Shown here: piece after piece, positions 56,666-64,000 of the stretch
How the letters are laid out: each line of letters opens with the position of its first letter
Numbering within the stretch: position 1 is the stretch's first letter
From: JALOLG01 sp963722415
GTDB taxonomy: Bacteria; Actinomycetota; Acidimicrobiia; Acidimicrobiales; Ilumatobacteraceae
Assembly (NCBI GenBank): GCA_963722415.1
Contig: CAVRNI010000037.1
Location: 91,922 to 155,921, forward strand
Length of the DNA: 64,000 nucleotides
Direction of reading: 5' to 3'
Notes under the pieces: generated by a model
Told to the model about the DNA's origin: nothing
Database searches by the model: none
What the model saw: the letters and a program-made list of their open reading frames with translations, nothing else
Made by a program: the position numbers and the translations under genes

Positions 56666-57264
56666 GTGGATGTCCTCGCCATCTCCTTGCAGTCGGCGAT
56701 CCTGGCAGCACGCGTCCAGGGCGAGGAGATCACCACGGCGGCCGAGGAGCTCGTCGTCAGGCTCTTCCAACAGGAGGGCCGGTCGCTGGTCCGGCTCGCC
56801 CGCCTGTTCGTCGACGACCGCGAGGCCGCCGAGGACCTCGTCCAGGAGGCGTTCCTTCGGCTCGCCCGATCCGCGCACCGGATCAGCGACATCGACCGCG
56901 CCCCCGCCTACCTCCGCTCGATCGTGCTCAACCTCGCCCGCGACCACAACCGGCGCGGGCTGGTGTCGCTCCGCCACCATTCCACATCGATCGGTCGACA
57001 TCGATCGGCCGCCGCGACGGGTCCGAACCGTCGGCCGCCGCCGGTGCTCCGGACCTGCTGGTGCAGTCGGAGGACCACCGGATGGTGATCGAGGCCGTCC
57101 GGTCGCTCCCCGTGCGCCAACGTGACTGCATCACGCTGCGCTACTTCGAAGAGCTCGGCATCGACGCGATCGCGTCGACGCTCGGCCTCTCGCCGAACTC
57201 CGTGAAGACCCACCTCCAACGCGGCCTGGCCGGCCTCGAACGATCGTTGAGCGGTTCGCGATGA
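56666..57264 (+). CDS. ECF-type RNA polymerase sigma factor (frameshifted)
   Basis: About 198 aa. Region 2: LFQQEGRSLVRLARLFVDDREAAEDLVQEAFLRLARSAHRI and APAYLRSIVLNLARDHNRR; region 4: VRSLPVRQRDCITLRYFEELGIDAIASTLGLSPNSVKTHLQRGLAGLE, a clear HTH. The frame changes in the non-conserved linker near 56990 and again before 57061. Its TGA overlaps the ATG of the membrane protein that follows, a typical sigma/anti-sigma layout. Confidence 0.87.
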
Positions 57265-57983
57265 CCGACCTGCCGTTCGAACCGCGCGCGATCGAAGAAC
57301 GGCTGATCGAGGCGTTCCTCGACGCCAGACGCACGGTCGAGCCGAACCGGGACCTCTTCGCCCGCGTGAACCGTTCGATCGCCGATGCCGCCGCCCGCCG
57401 CCGGTGGCGGATCCGGCTCGCCCTCGGCCTCACCACGTTCGTCGTGCTCCTCGGAGCACTCGCCCTCGCACTGTCCGACGTCAACAACGGGAGGATCACC
57501 ATGGAATGGTGGACCATCGAACTGATCACCAACATCGTGCTGGTGGCGATCGCGATCGGCCTCGGGCCGTTCATCAAACGCTTCGGCCGCGCCTACGCCG
57601 CCGATGTGTTCCGAGCGAACCCGCGTACGGGCAAGAGCTACCTCGTGCTCACCGACGTGGCCTACTACTTGATCTTCACGTCGTTCATCCTGTTCACGGT
57701 CACGTTCGTCGCGCCCGTGGAGTGGGAGACGTCGACGGGCGAGCAACTGAAGGACGAGGTCGCCCGGGTCGGCGGGATCCTGCTGATCATGGGGATCCTC
57801 CACGCGCTCAACGTCGTCGCCCTCCCCGTGATCGGTCGCCTCCTGTCGCTCAACAAGCGCCTCGACGACGACGACATCTTCGGTGAGAGTGGCCCCGCAC
57901 GACCCGCCGCCCCGGCGACCGGGATCCCGCCCCTCGGCCAAGGCACGTGGATCGTCCGCATCGAGCCCACGCCCGAAGAGTGA
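57261..57983 (+). CDS. Membrane protein coupled to ECF sigma factor
   Basis: Intact protein of 240 aa. A soluble N-terminus (1-48) precedes about four helices: LALGLTTFVVLLGALALAL, LITNIVLVAIAIGLGPFI, VAYYLIFTSFILFTVTFVA and GGILLIMGILHALNVVALPVIG. It starts within the sigma gene stop, so a role as anti-sigma or signal protein is the natural guess, but no zinc-finger anti-sigma motif (HxxxCxxC) is present. Confidence 0.65.
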   Translation: MTDLPFEPRAIEERLIEAFLDARRTVEPNRDLFARVNRSIADAAARRRWRIRLALGLTTFVVLLGALALALSDVNNGRITMEWWTIELITNIVLVAIAIGLGPFIKRFGRAYAADVFRANPRTGKSYLVLTDVAYYLIFTSFILFTVTFVAPVEWETSTGEQLKDEVARVGGILLIMGILHALNVVALPVIGRLLSLNKRLDDDDIFGESGPARPAAPATGIPPLGQGTWIVRIEPTPEE

Positions 57984-57994
57984 GCTGGAACACG

Positions 57995-58600
57995 TCAGAC
58001 ATGGGCAAGTAGGCGGTCCAACGGCGGTGGCACACGGGCGAGATCGAGGGCCTCGACGAGCAGCGGCGCGTAGCGGATCTTGCGCCCGCCGCGGCTGCCC
58101 ATGAAGCGCCGGAGCTGTGCCTCGACGCTCCGGCCGCGCTGCGCCGGCTGCTTTTGCAGCGTCCGGAACGACGTCAGCTCGCCCTGCTCAGCGATGACCT
58201 GTTCGACGGCGGCGACGCCGAGCGCCCGGATCAGTTCGTCCTCGAGGTCGGCGTCGCATACGTAGAATCCCAGCGTCTCCATGTCGGCGCGAGTGAGGTT
58301 CGGGCCGAATCCGGCTCGCCGGAGACCGCGTATGAAGGCGCGCTCCTCGTTGGCGTCGCACAGGCCCGCCAGTCTGACGTCGGAGCCGTGGGGGCCGAAC
58401 CGTTCCAGGAAGCGTCCGATGGTCGTCGCCCCGCCCATGGACACGATGCGGATGCCCTCGGCCTCCAGATCCCGACCGCGCCGGCGAGCGAGCGCTTCGA
58501 ACGCGAGTTGGTCGCTGATCCCCTCGACCAGCACGACGGCCCGCATGACGATTGGTGAGACGTCGAACTCGCGCGGCACGTCCGCAGCTTGGCAGTTCAT
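57995..58600 (-). CDS. Stand-alone TOPRIM domain protein
   Basis: Protein of about 201 aa. AVVLVEGISDQLAFEALARRRG (E26) and VRLAGLCDANEERAF (D82) match the TOPRIM fold of OLD-type nucleases without their ATPase part; the second acidic motif is D-A-N instead of DxD. The helical tail (RSVEAQLRRFMGSRGGRKIRYAPLLVEALDL) resembles the end of such proteins. The start ATG 58600 is the best guess; M19 is also possible. Role might be DNA repair or phage defence; no ATPase partner is nearby. Confidence 0.7.
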   Translation of the reverse strand: MNCQAADVPREFDVSPIVMRAVVLVEGISDQLAFEALARRRGRDLEAEGIRIVSMGGATTIGRFLERFGPHGSDVRLAGLCDANEERAFIRGLRRAGFGPNLTRADMETLGFYVCDADLEDELIRALGVAAVEQVIAEQGELTSFRTLQKQPAQRGRSVEAQLRRFMGSRGGRKIRYAPLLVEALDLARVPPPLDRLLAHV

Positions 58601-58670
58601 GCGTGTGCGCCAACGCTCGAATCGAGCGGACTGCCATCCGCCCCGAACTCGTAGCTCCGCTTGCGTCGAG

Positions 58671-58973
58671 CTACTCCGTGTCGACAACACCGATCTCAAC
58701 GAGTGCCTCGGCATGGCTGAGCAACTTGCGCCGGCTCGGCGACATCCCGCCGAAGTATCCACTCGCGATCTGCAGGTTGTAGGCGTGGTCCAGGCATTCA
58801 CGCCGGACCGGGCAGCGCGTGCACAGCTCGATCGTCGGGCGTGAGATCGACCGGCCGGCTTCCACGAAGTACAGCGCCAACTCCTCGAGCGGGAGGTCGC
58901 CGCACAGGGCCCGATCGAGCCATGGCTGTTCGGCCGTGTTGGTGATCAGGTCGTGAAACGGCTGGTCAGCCAT
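58671..58973 (-). CDS. WhiB-family iron-sulfur transcription factor
   Basis: Protein of 100 aa with the four cluster-binding cysteines C24, C51, C54 and C60 (LCTRCPVRREC) and the glycine-rich turn ASGYFGGMSPSRRK followed by basic residues. WhiB proteins carry a [4Fe-4S] cluster and usually bind region 4 of a sigma factor; a sigma-70 gene lies 2.5 kb upstream on the same strand. GAGGA precedes the ATG. Confidence 0.93.
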   Translation of the reverse strand: MADQPFHDLITNTAEQPWLDRALCGDLPLEELALYFVEAGRSISRPTIELCTRCPVRRECLDHAYNLQIASGYFGGMSPSRRKLLSHAEALVEIGVVDTE

Positions 58974-58992
58974 CGATGGTTCCTCGATCTCT

Positions 58993-59007
58993 CTGAGATC
59001 GTCTCAG
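58993..59007 (-). promoter_or_regulatory. Inverted repeat CTGAGA-TCG-TCTCAG upstream of whiB gene
   Basis: Perfect 6-bp arms with a 3-base centre, 20-34 bases before the WhiB start codon. Operator or leader hairpin. Confidence 0.45.
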
Positions 59008-59067
59008 GGGTGTCTGGGACGGATGTCGGCGGGTTCGGGTGTGTTGGAGGTGTTGGACTGGTGTGGT

Positions 59068-59581
59068 TCAGGATGGTTGGGGCGAGGACGCAGCCAGGCA
59101 CAGGCGCTCGGCCATCAGCTCGGGCGGCAGCCCTCGGCGTCGGGCGGACAGCTCGACGACGGCAGCCAGCAGCGCGATCGCGCCGTCGACGAGGCCGGCG
59201 TCGGAGTTGGCGGCGCGCGAGCGGCGCAGCTCCGCTTGCAACTGCCAGCGGTCGCGGCGAGCGACCACGTCGAGCCGGGACGCCGCGGCATGCACCGCCG
59301 AAGGGGGTGCGAGGTGGAACTGCACGGCCCGGTCGAGAAGTGCGGCGGCGAGATCGCCGGCCGAAGGGGTCCGGCCGCCGTCGAGTCCGTCACCGAGCTG
59401 ATCGAGGGTGGCGATCGAGATCGCGGCGAGCAGCTGGCGGGTCTCGCCCAGCTCGATGCAGCATCCCGAGGTTCGTCTCCACCGCGGGGTCTGCTCGGAG
59501 TGCCGCCTCGACGCCGGCCAGCACGACGCCGAGCGTGTCGGCGACCAAGTGGTCGTCGGTCCAACGCGACGTGGCGGTCAT
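59068..59581 (-). CDS. Hypothetical protein (one frameshift)
   Basis: About 170 aa. MTATSRWTDDHLVADTLGVVLAGVEAALRADPAVETNLG, then after a frame change near 59466 CCIELGETRQLLAAISIATLDQLGDGLDGG and a helical region ending LPPELMAERLCLAASSPQPS. No domain recognised. It is in the same direction as the sigma factor and WhiB genes, between them. Confidence 0.55.
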
Positions 59582-59627
59582 GCAACGGACGGTCCGGCGG
59601 CACCGGATCCGCGCCCGCAAGGAATCG

Positions 59628-60482
59628 TCAAGAATCCCGATCGATCGAGAAGGAAATGTCACCACGCATGGCAGACGCGACACGCAGGGCGTCGGGAAGC
59701 CGGGAGAACAGGGCCGACCAGACCACGACCTGCGGGATCGGCCTGACCTTCCACCGCAACGAGGTCGGCACGATCCACGCGATCGGTCGGGCGGCTGCTC
59801 CTTCGAGCTCGAGCGTTTCACCGAGACGGTTCGTGACCACCACGACGTCGCCCCGCAGGTCGGCCTCGACCACATCGACGAGGCGTCGGGCACCCGTCGC
59901 CCGGGCGACCACGACCAACCCGTCGACGGGATCGACGAGGACGCCCGTCGTCGAGTTGGCGGCGAGCAGCTGCGGCTCCGCCGGAGTGCTCCACGTCCGT
60001 GAGAAGCCGACGGTGGACGTCCGGCGTGGGGTCTGGTCGACGATCGCCGTTCCCTGATCTGGCGTGCCGGCGATCGCAGCCCGCACGGCATCGAGCTCGG
60101 CGGGCAGGTCGGGGACCTCGGACGGTTCGATCCGCGCCGCCTCGGCGTCGGCGACGAGCGCTTCGAGCAGCGCCGCCACGCCGGGGACGTTCTCGAGCTC
60201 ACCGACGATTCGACTGAGCGACCGGAGATTGGTGAGCGGTCCGAGCTCCCACGTGCGCTCCCAGGAGCCGCGCCACTCGGCGTAGTCCATCAGGTCGGAA
60301 GCGACAAACGGACGCTCGCGGTCGAGGCGCCAGTCGACGACCCGTCCCTCGTCGTCGACGACGGACTCGAGGAAGCCGGCGAGCGATGCGGGCGCGACCT
60401 CGGGCACCGGGCCGACGATCACTCTGGCGACGAGGGGCGGCGGAGGGAACACCAGTTCAGCCGGCTCGTCTGCTCGCTCCAT
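59628..60482 (-). CDS. Hypothetical protein, 284 aa
   Basis: Intact, soluble, with an AGGGGGGA site before ATG 60482. Two halves: a helical N-terminal part (LAGFLESVVDDEGRVVDWRLDRERPFVASDLMDYAEWRGSW...ELENVPGVAALLEALVADAE) and a beta-rich C-terminal part (TGVLVDPVDGLVVVARATGARRLVDVVEADLRGDVVVVTNRLGETLELEG). No family recognised. Co-directional with the sigma factor gene upstream. Confidence 0.65.
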   Translation of the reverse strand: MERADEPAELVFPPPPLVARVIVGPVPEVAPASLAGFLESVVDDEGRVVDWRLDRERPFVASDLMDYAEWRGSWERTWELGPLTNLRSLSRIVGELENVPGVAALLEALVADAEAARIEPSEVPDLPAELDAVRAAIAGTPDQGTAIVDQTPRRTSTVGFSRTWSTPAEPQLLAANSTTGVLVDPVDGLVVVARATGARRLVDVVEADLRGDVVVVTNRLGETLELEGAAARPIAWIVPTSLRWKVRPIPQVVVWSALFSRLPDALRVASAMRGDISFSIDRDS

Positions 60483-60603
60483 TCCCCCCTGCGTCTTTGT
60501 GCTCGGCTCATGCAGCACTCGAGCCGCACGATGGGTAACGGCGGTCGCCCGCCCCGCCGATTCCCCGAACTGCACGCTACTACTGCGCTTCATGAGGCTG
60601 ATC

Positions 60604-61335
60604 TCACCGGACGGTGTTCTCGCCGAGCAAGGCGGCGACACGGACGGGGACGAGGCTGCCGACACGCTGGGCCAGGTAGCACTCGTGATGCCACAGGCCG
60701 GCACCAGCGCCGCCGAAGAGCAATCCGGCGAGCGCGGCACGACGCCGCGGCGGCACTCCGGGATCCGACATGTCGCGCTCGACGGATGCGGCGAGGCGTC
60801 CGACGCGATCGATGTCGGCGGCGCACGCGGTGACCAGTGATTCGAGCTCAGCGGTATCGACGTTGCGGATGTCGCGCAACCGGCCGATGACCACGGGCAC
60901 GAGTGCTGCCGCGGTATCACCCCAGGTGGCGAGCGTCTCGAAGGTGGGCGTCGAGGCGATCAGTCGCCACGCCTCGACGGCCTGGCGACGGCGGGCATCG
61001 AGCGCGGCGTGGGCCGCGATGAGCCGTTCCGGTCGCAGTCCGGGTGCCCGGCCGAGCAGATCCGGCCCGTCGAGCCCGCAGCGCAGCGCGTTCAGCAGGG
61101 CCGTCATGTCACCGCGGCGCGCTTCGATCGGCGTCAGCGGTTCGGCGCCCGGCGCCCGGAGCTCGAGATCGGCGAGCAGCGCACGCTCCTCGTCGCCCGA
61201 CGCGGGCCATTCGCGCCCTGGCCAAACTCGCCAGAGCGGGTCAGCGCAAGGGCCGTCGGGGCCCTGTGCCGTGTCGGCCTCCTGCGACGAAGCGGCGTGT
61301 TGCCGTTCGAGCGTCGCAACCGATGACGTGCCCAT
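60604..61335 (-). CDS. Hypothetical protein, 243 aa
   Basis: Intact, mostly helical. Start ATG 61335 has GGAGGA upstream; the longer frame start is less likely. Contains RRGDMTALLNALRCGLDGPDLLGRAPGLRPERLIAAHAAL and a glycine-rich end (LAGLLFGGAGAGLWHHECYLAQRVG). No domain recognised. It follows the sigma-70 gene on the same strand. Confidence 0.65.
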   Translation of the reverse strand: MGTSSVATLERQHAASSQEADTAQGPDGPCADPLWRVWPGREWPASGDEERALLADLELRAPGAEPLTPIEARRGDMTALLNALRCGLDGPDLLGRAPGLRPERLIAAHAALDARRRQAVEAWRLIASTPTFETLATWGDTAAALVPVVIGRLRDIRNVDTAELESLVTACAADIDRVGRLAASVERDMSDPGVPPRRRAALAGLLFGGAGAGLWHHECYLAQRVGSLVPVRVAALLGENTVR

Positions 61336-61454
61336 GGGAATCCTCCGTGAAATCCTCGGGGACAACATCCGTGTATCCCGCGTGCAGCCGACCGTGCGGT
61401 CGGACGCCCGGCGGGCACGTCGATGGGCGGGGGATCGTGGAGTGATTCCGAGCT

Positions 61455-62347
61455 TCAGCTGCGACCGAGGCGCTGAATGCGGCGCAGCACCATCGGATGC
61501 TGCATCTTGGCGATCGCCTTCGCTTCGATCTGGCGCACGGCTTCGCGTGACAGCCCGAGCGTCTCGCCGATGTCGGCGAGCTTCTCTTCCGGCTCACCAT
61601 CGAGCCCCATCCGGCGAACCACGACGTAGAGCTCGCGGTGATCGAGGGCGGCGATACCGAATTCCTTGAGGGCGGTGAGCGTCAGGCTGGCGCTCACGAC
61701 CTCGTCAGGACCCGCATCCTTGCTTTCGACGATGTCGCCCAGTGTCAGGGAGTCGTCGCTCCCGATCGGCTGGTCGACGGATTCCAGTCTCGGCGGCGAA
61801 GGACCCGACGGACCTGATCGACGGTGACCCCGACCAGCGTCGCAACGTCCTCGTAGGAGGGCACGAAGCGCTCGTCGCCGCCCTGCAGATGGCGGAACGC
61901 CCGCAGGATCTCCGGGCGGCGCTCGAAATCGCCGAGGTTCAGGTTCGGGTGGTCGGCATCGCGGACCGCCCGGAGGACTTCACGCTGGATCGGCTTGTAG
62001 GCCCAGTGGCCGAAGCGACCCTGCTCGGGATCGAAGCTGTCGATGGCCCGCATCAGGCCGAGCATGCCCGCCGCCTCGAAGTCGGCGGAGTCGCCGCGAC
62101 TCGAGTTCGACGTGAAGCGCCGGCAGTACGAGCGCACGAGCCCGGTGTTGAAGCGCACGATCTCGGTGGTGACGTCTTCGAGGCGCCGCCCGAGGCGGGC
62201 GACCTCACGTCGTTCGACCGGACGTTCGCCACCTTCTTCGCTGGCCGCCAGCTGATCCTGGAGCGCCCTGCGCTCGAGGAACAACTCGACGTTGCGATCA
62301 CCGTAGTCGGGAGAGGAACCCGTGGTCCTCGCCTGCTGTGGGCTCAA
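61455..62347 (-). CDS. Sigma-70 family RNA polymerase sigma factor (one frameshift)
   Basis: About 297 aa, without region 1.1. Region 2: FNTGLVRSYCRRFTSN...DFEAAGMLGLMRAIDSFDPEQGRFGHWAYKPIQREVLRAVRDADHP; region 3: FVPSYEDVATLVGVTVDQVRRVLRRRD; region 4 after a one-base deletion near 61786: ELYVVVRRMGLDGEPEEKLADIGETLGLSREAVRQIEAKAIAKM. Starts with TTG, supported by GGAGG seven bases upstream. An alternative (group 2/3) sigma factor, perhaps partnered by the WhiB protein. Confidence 0.85.
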
Positions 62348-62530
62348 TTTGACACCTCCGTGATCGCCGGTCCCGCTGACCGATCCACCAGGCTTTCATC
62401 GGATCGTGTTGCGGCAACATGACGGACCCTGTGTCAACTCTGTGCAAACTAAGACGTTATAACACCTGGTAGACATATCTGACGGCCTGACTTCATGGCC
62501 CCGCGGCGACTACCCCGAACTATCCCCGCC

Positions 62531-63263
62531 GTGAATGCGCCGCCGACACTGTGCCAGGTCCTGCTGGTCCACGATCGCTCGGATGACGCACCGACGCGCG
62601 TCCACGACGGGATCACACCCGCCGTCCCCACACGGCGACGCACGCACGCCACGACACCACGCCACCACACACCCGATCAGCCTCGGCCCTGTCGTCGAGG
62701 TGACCGAGGTGTCCACCGTGCTCGAAGCACTCGCCCTCTATGACTCCGCGCAATTCGACATCGTCGTCGTCGGCCGGCCCGCCACGACCGGATCGGCGGC
62801 CGACACCGTGCGCCGCCTCCGCCAGGAAGCGCCGCTGATGGCGATCATGGCGATCGTCGATCCGCTCGACCCCCGCGCCGTCGCCGACACTCTCCACGCC
62901 GGGGCGACCGGTGTCCTCTCCGACGGAGTCAGCGCCGACGACGCCGCCTCGCTCGTGCAGATCGCCGCCCGCGGCACCGCGGTGGTCGACGGCCACGCCG
63001 CCGGATCGTTGGCGTCGGCCTGGCTGCCGGGGTCGCACGATCCGCTGTCCGCCCGCGAGTCGGAGGTCCTCCAACGCCTCGCGTCGGGCGCCACGAACGC
63101 GGCGATCGCGTCCGCCCTCTACCTGTCGCGCGAGACCGTCAAGTCGCACGTGGCACGGCTGCTCCGCAAGATCGGCGCACCCGACCGCGGCGCGGCGGTC
63201 GACAAGGCTCGCCGACTCGGGCTGCTCGTCGACGCCGATCAGGACGAGCCCGTCGTCGCCTGA
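62531..63263 (+). CDS. LuxR/NarL-type response regulator (probably frameshifted N-terminus)
   Basis: About 240 aa. The C-terminal HTH is clear: DPLSARESEVLQRLASGATNAAIASALYLSRETVKSHVARLLRKIGA. Before it is a receiver-like domain: in one frame QVLLVHDRSDDAPTRVHDG, then in the main frame VSTVLEALALYDSAQFDIVVVGRP and DTLHAGATGVLSDGVSADD. The frame change falls near 62685. The 180-bp upstream gap shared with the divergent sigma gene is AT-rich, with TTATAAC around 62457 as a possible minus-10. No histidine kinase is adjacent. Confidence 0.78.
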
Positions 63264-63278
63264 TCAGCCACTCGCCGA

Positions 63279-64000
63279 TCAGACAAGGCGGTTCGCGCAG
63301 GTCTCGCCGGCGGCGAGCCGGTCGAGGTTGTCCAACGTCGTCGCCGCGATGGCATCGAGGGCCTCGCGCGTGAGGAACGCCTGGTGGGCGGTGATCAACA
63401 CGTTCGGGAACGTCAGCAGCCGGGCGAACACGTCGTCGCCGATGATCTCGGCGGAGCGGTCCTCGAAGAAGAGGTCCGCCTCCTCCTCGTAGACGTCGAG
63501 CGCGAGCGATCCGATGTGGCCCGTCTTGAGGCCGTCGATGACAGCCAACGTGTCGATCAGGGCTCCCCTGCCGGTGTTGACGAGCATCACGCCGGCGCGC
63601 ATGCGCGCGATGACGTCGGTGGAGACGAGGTGGTGCGTGTCAGACGTGAGCGGACAGTTGAGCGTCACGACGTGGCTGCGCTCCCACAACTCGTCGAGGC
63701 CCACGTATCCGATCCCCAGATCCACGAGACCCTGGTCCACGTTGGGATCGTGGGCGACCACCTCGCACCGGAAGTGCCACACGAGCCGGGCCACGAGAGC
63801 CCCGATCCGGCCCGTTCCCACGACGCCGACGGTCTTCCCGGCGAGGTCGAAGCCGACGAGCCCGTCGAGAGCGAAGTTGCCGTCGCGCACACGGTTGTAC
63901 GCCTTGTGGATGCGACGGTTCAAGGCGAGGATCAGGGCGATCGTGTGCTCGGCGACCGCGTTCGGCGAGTAGGCGGGGACACGTACGACGTCGAGCCCGA
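63279..64000 (-). CDS. D-isomer-specific 2-hydroxyacid dehydrogenase, D-lactate dehydrogenase-like (5' end cut off)
   Basis: NAD-dependent dehydrogenase; the frame stays open to the right edge (AYSPNAVAEHTIALILALNRRIHKAYNRVRDGNFAL), so the N-terminus is outside. Nucleotide motif GVVGTGRIG; catalytic arginine in VNTGRGALIDT; glutamate in LDVYEEEADLFFED; histidine in ITAHQAFLTREAL. The VYEEE...LFFED stretch is typical of fermentative D-lactate dehydrogenase (LdhA type). Converges on the LuxR-type gene with a 15-bp gap. Confidence 0.92.
   Translation of the reverse strand, partial: GLDVVRVPAYSPNAVAEHTIALILALNRRIHKAYNRVRDGNFALDGLVGFDLAGKTVGVVGTGRIGALVARLVWHFRCEVVAHDPNVDQGLVDLGIGYVGLDELWERSHVVTLNCPLTSDTHHLVSTDVIARMRAGVMLVNTGRGALIDTLAVIDGLKTGHIGSLALDVYEEEADLFFEDRSAEIIGDDVFARLLTFPNVLITAHQAFLTREALDAIAATTLDNLDRLAAGETCANRLV

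Noticed and set aside
62432..62437. Perfect minus-35 TTGACA on the minus strand before the sigma-70 gene
   Set aside because: No acceptable minus-10 at 16-19 bp; kept out of the feature list.

Overview
The window is high-GC DNA whose gene types (WhiB regulator, DUF222/HNH '13E12-type' protein, mycothiol-type maleylpyruvate isomerase fold, dense overlapping GTG/ATG starts, leaderless GTG promoters, F420-type oxidoreductase) fit an actinobacterium. The mix of gene families suggests an Acidimicrobiia/Ilumatobacter-like lineage; that placement is inference.

Layout. 1-5.5 kb: 3' part of a peptide/nickel-type ABC importer (permease, two ATPases), a class III aminotransferase, a DUF1353 protein and a methyltransferase. 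5.6-12.7 kb: a candidate biological-conflict module with a Trypco2-like protein, a trypsin-like/tandem TIR-like/TPR protein, a dodecin, a SLOG-like protein and, convergent, a CHAT-caspase/TPR protein. 12.8-19.7 kb: an acyl-CoA/dicarboxylic acid catabolism cluster (MBL hydrolase, AMP-ligase, acyl-CoA dehydrogenase, two MaoC hydratases, TetR-SDR, CitE-like lyase). 19.8-26.7 kb: a membrane protein of unknown function, a luciferase-like oxidoreductase, a Rieske oxygenase, an amidohydrolase, two VOC proteins, an NTF2-like protein and an aldo/keto reductase. 26.7-39.4 kb: a long minus-strand catabolic operon (VOC, GntR/FCD regulator, cupin, hydantoinase A and B, Rieske oxygenase, BMP-family ABC transporter) preceded by an acetamidase/formamidase. 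A 19-bp element with a perfect dyad occurs both before this operon and before the VOC gene at 24.4 kb, so the two regions look co-regulated. 39.6-44.3 kb: an HNH protein, a maleylpyruvate isomerase-fold protein, a small ABM-like protein and a secreted subtilase. 44.3-53.0 kb: one 8.7-kb minus-strand gene for a cyclic beta-1,2-glucan synthase (NdvB type). 53-58 kb: a DOPA dioxygenase, a Tat-secreted protein, a Cu/Zn SOD, membrane proteins and an ECF sigma factor with a membrane partner. 58-64 kb: TOPRIM protein, WhiB, three unknown proteins, a sigma-70 factor, a LuxR-type regulator and a D-2-hydroxyacid dehydrogenase cut by the right edge.

An important feature of this sequence is that many genes are broken by single-base indels. 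Some stretches are clean (1-15 kb, 16.4-19.7 kb, 20.9-22.8 kb, 24.4-28.9 kb); others change frame repeatedly, above all 33-42 kb and 44-53 kb. Because otherwise complete, co-linear, well-conserved proteins are affected, I read most of these as sequence/assembly errors rather than gene decay, and I give each such gene as one feature across its frames.

No rRNA, tRNA, CRISPR array or insertion sequence was recognised. No gene-free stretch exceeds 300 bases.
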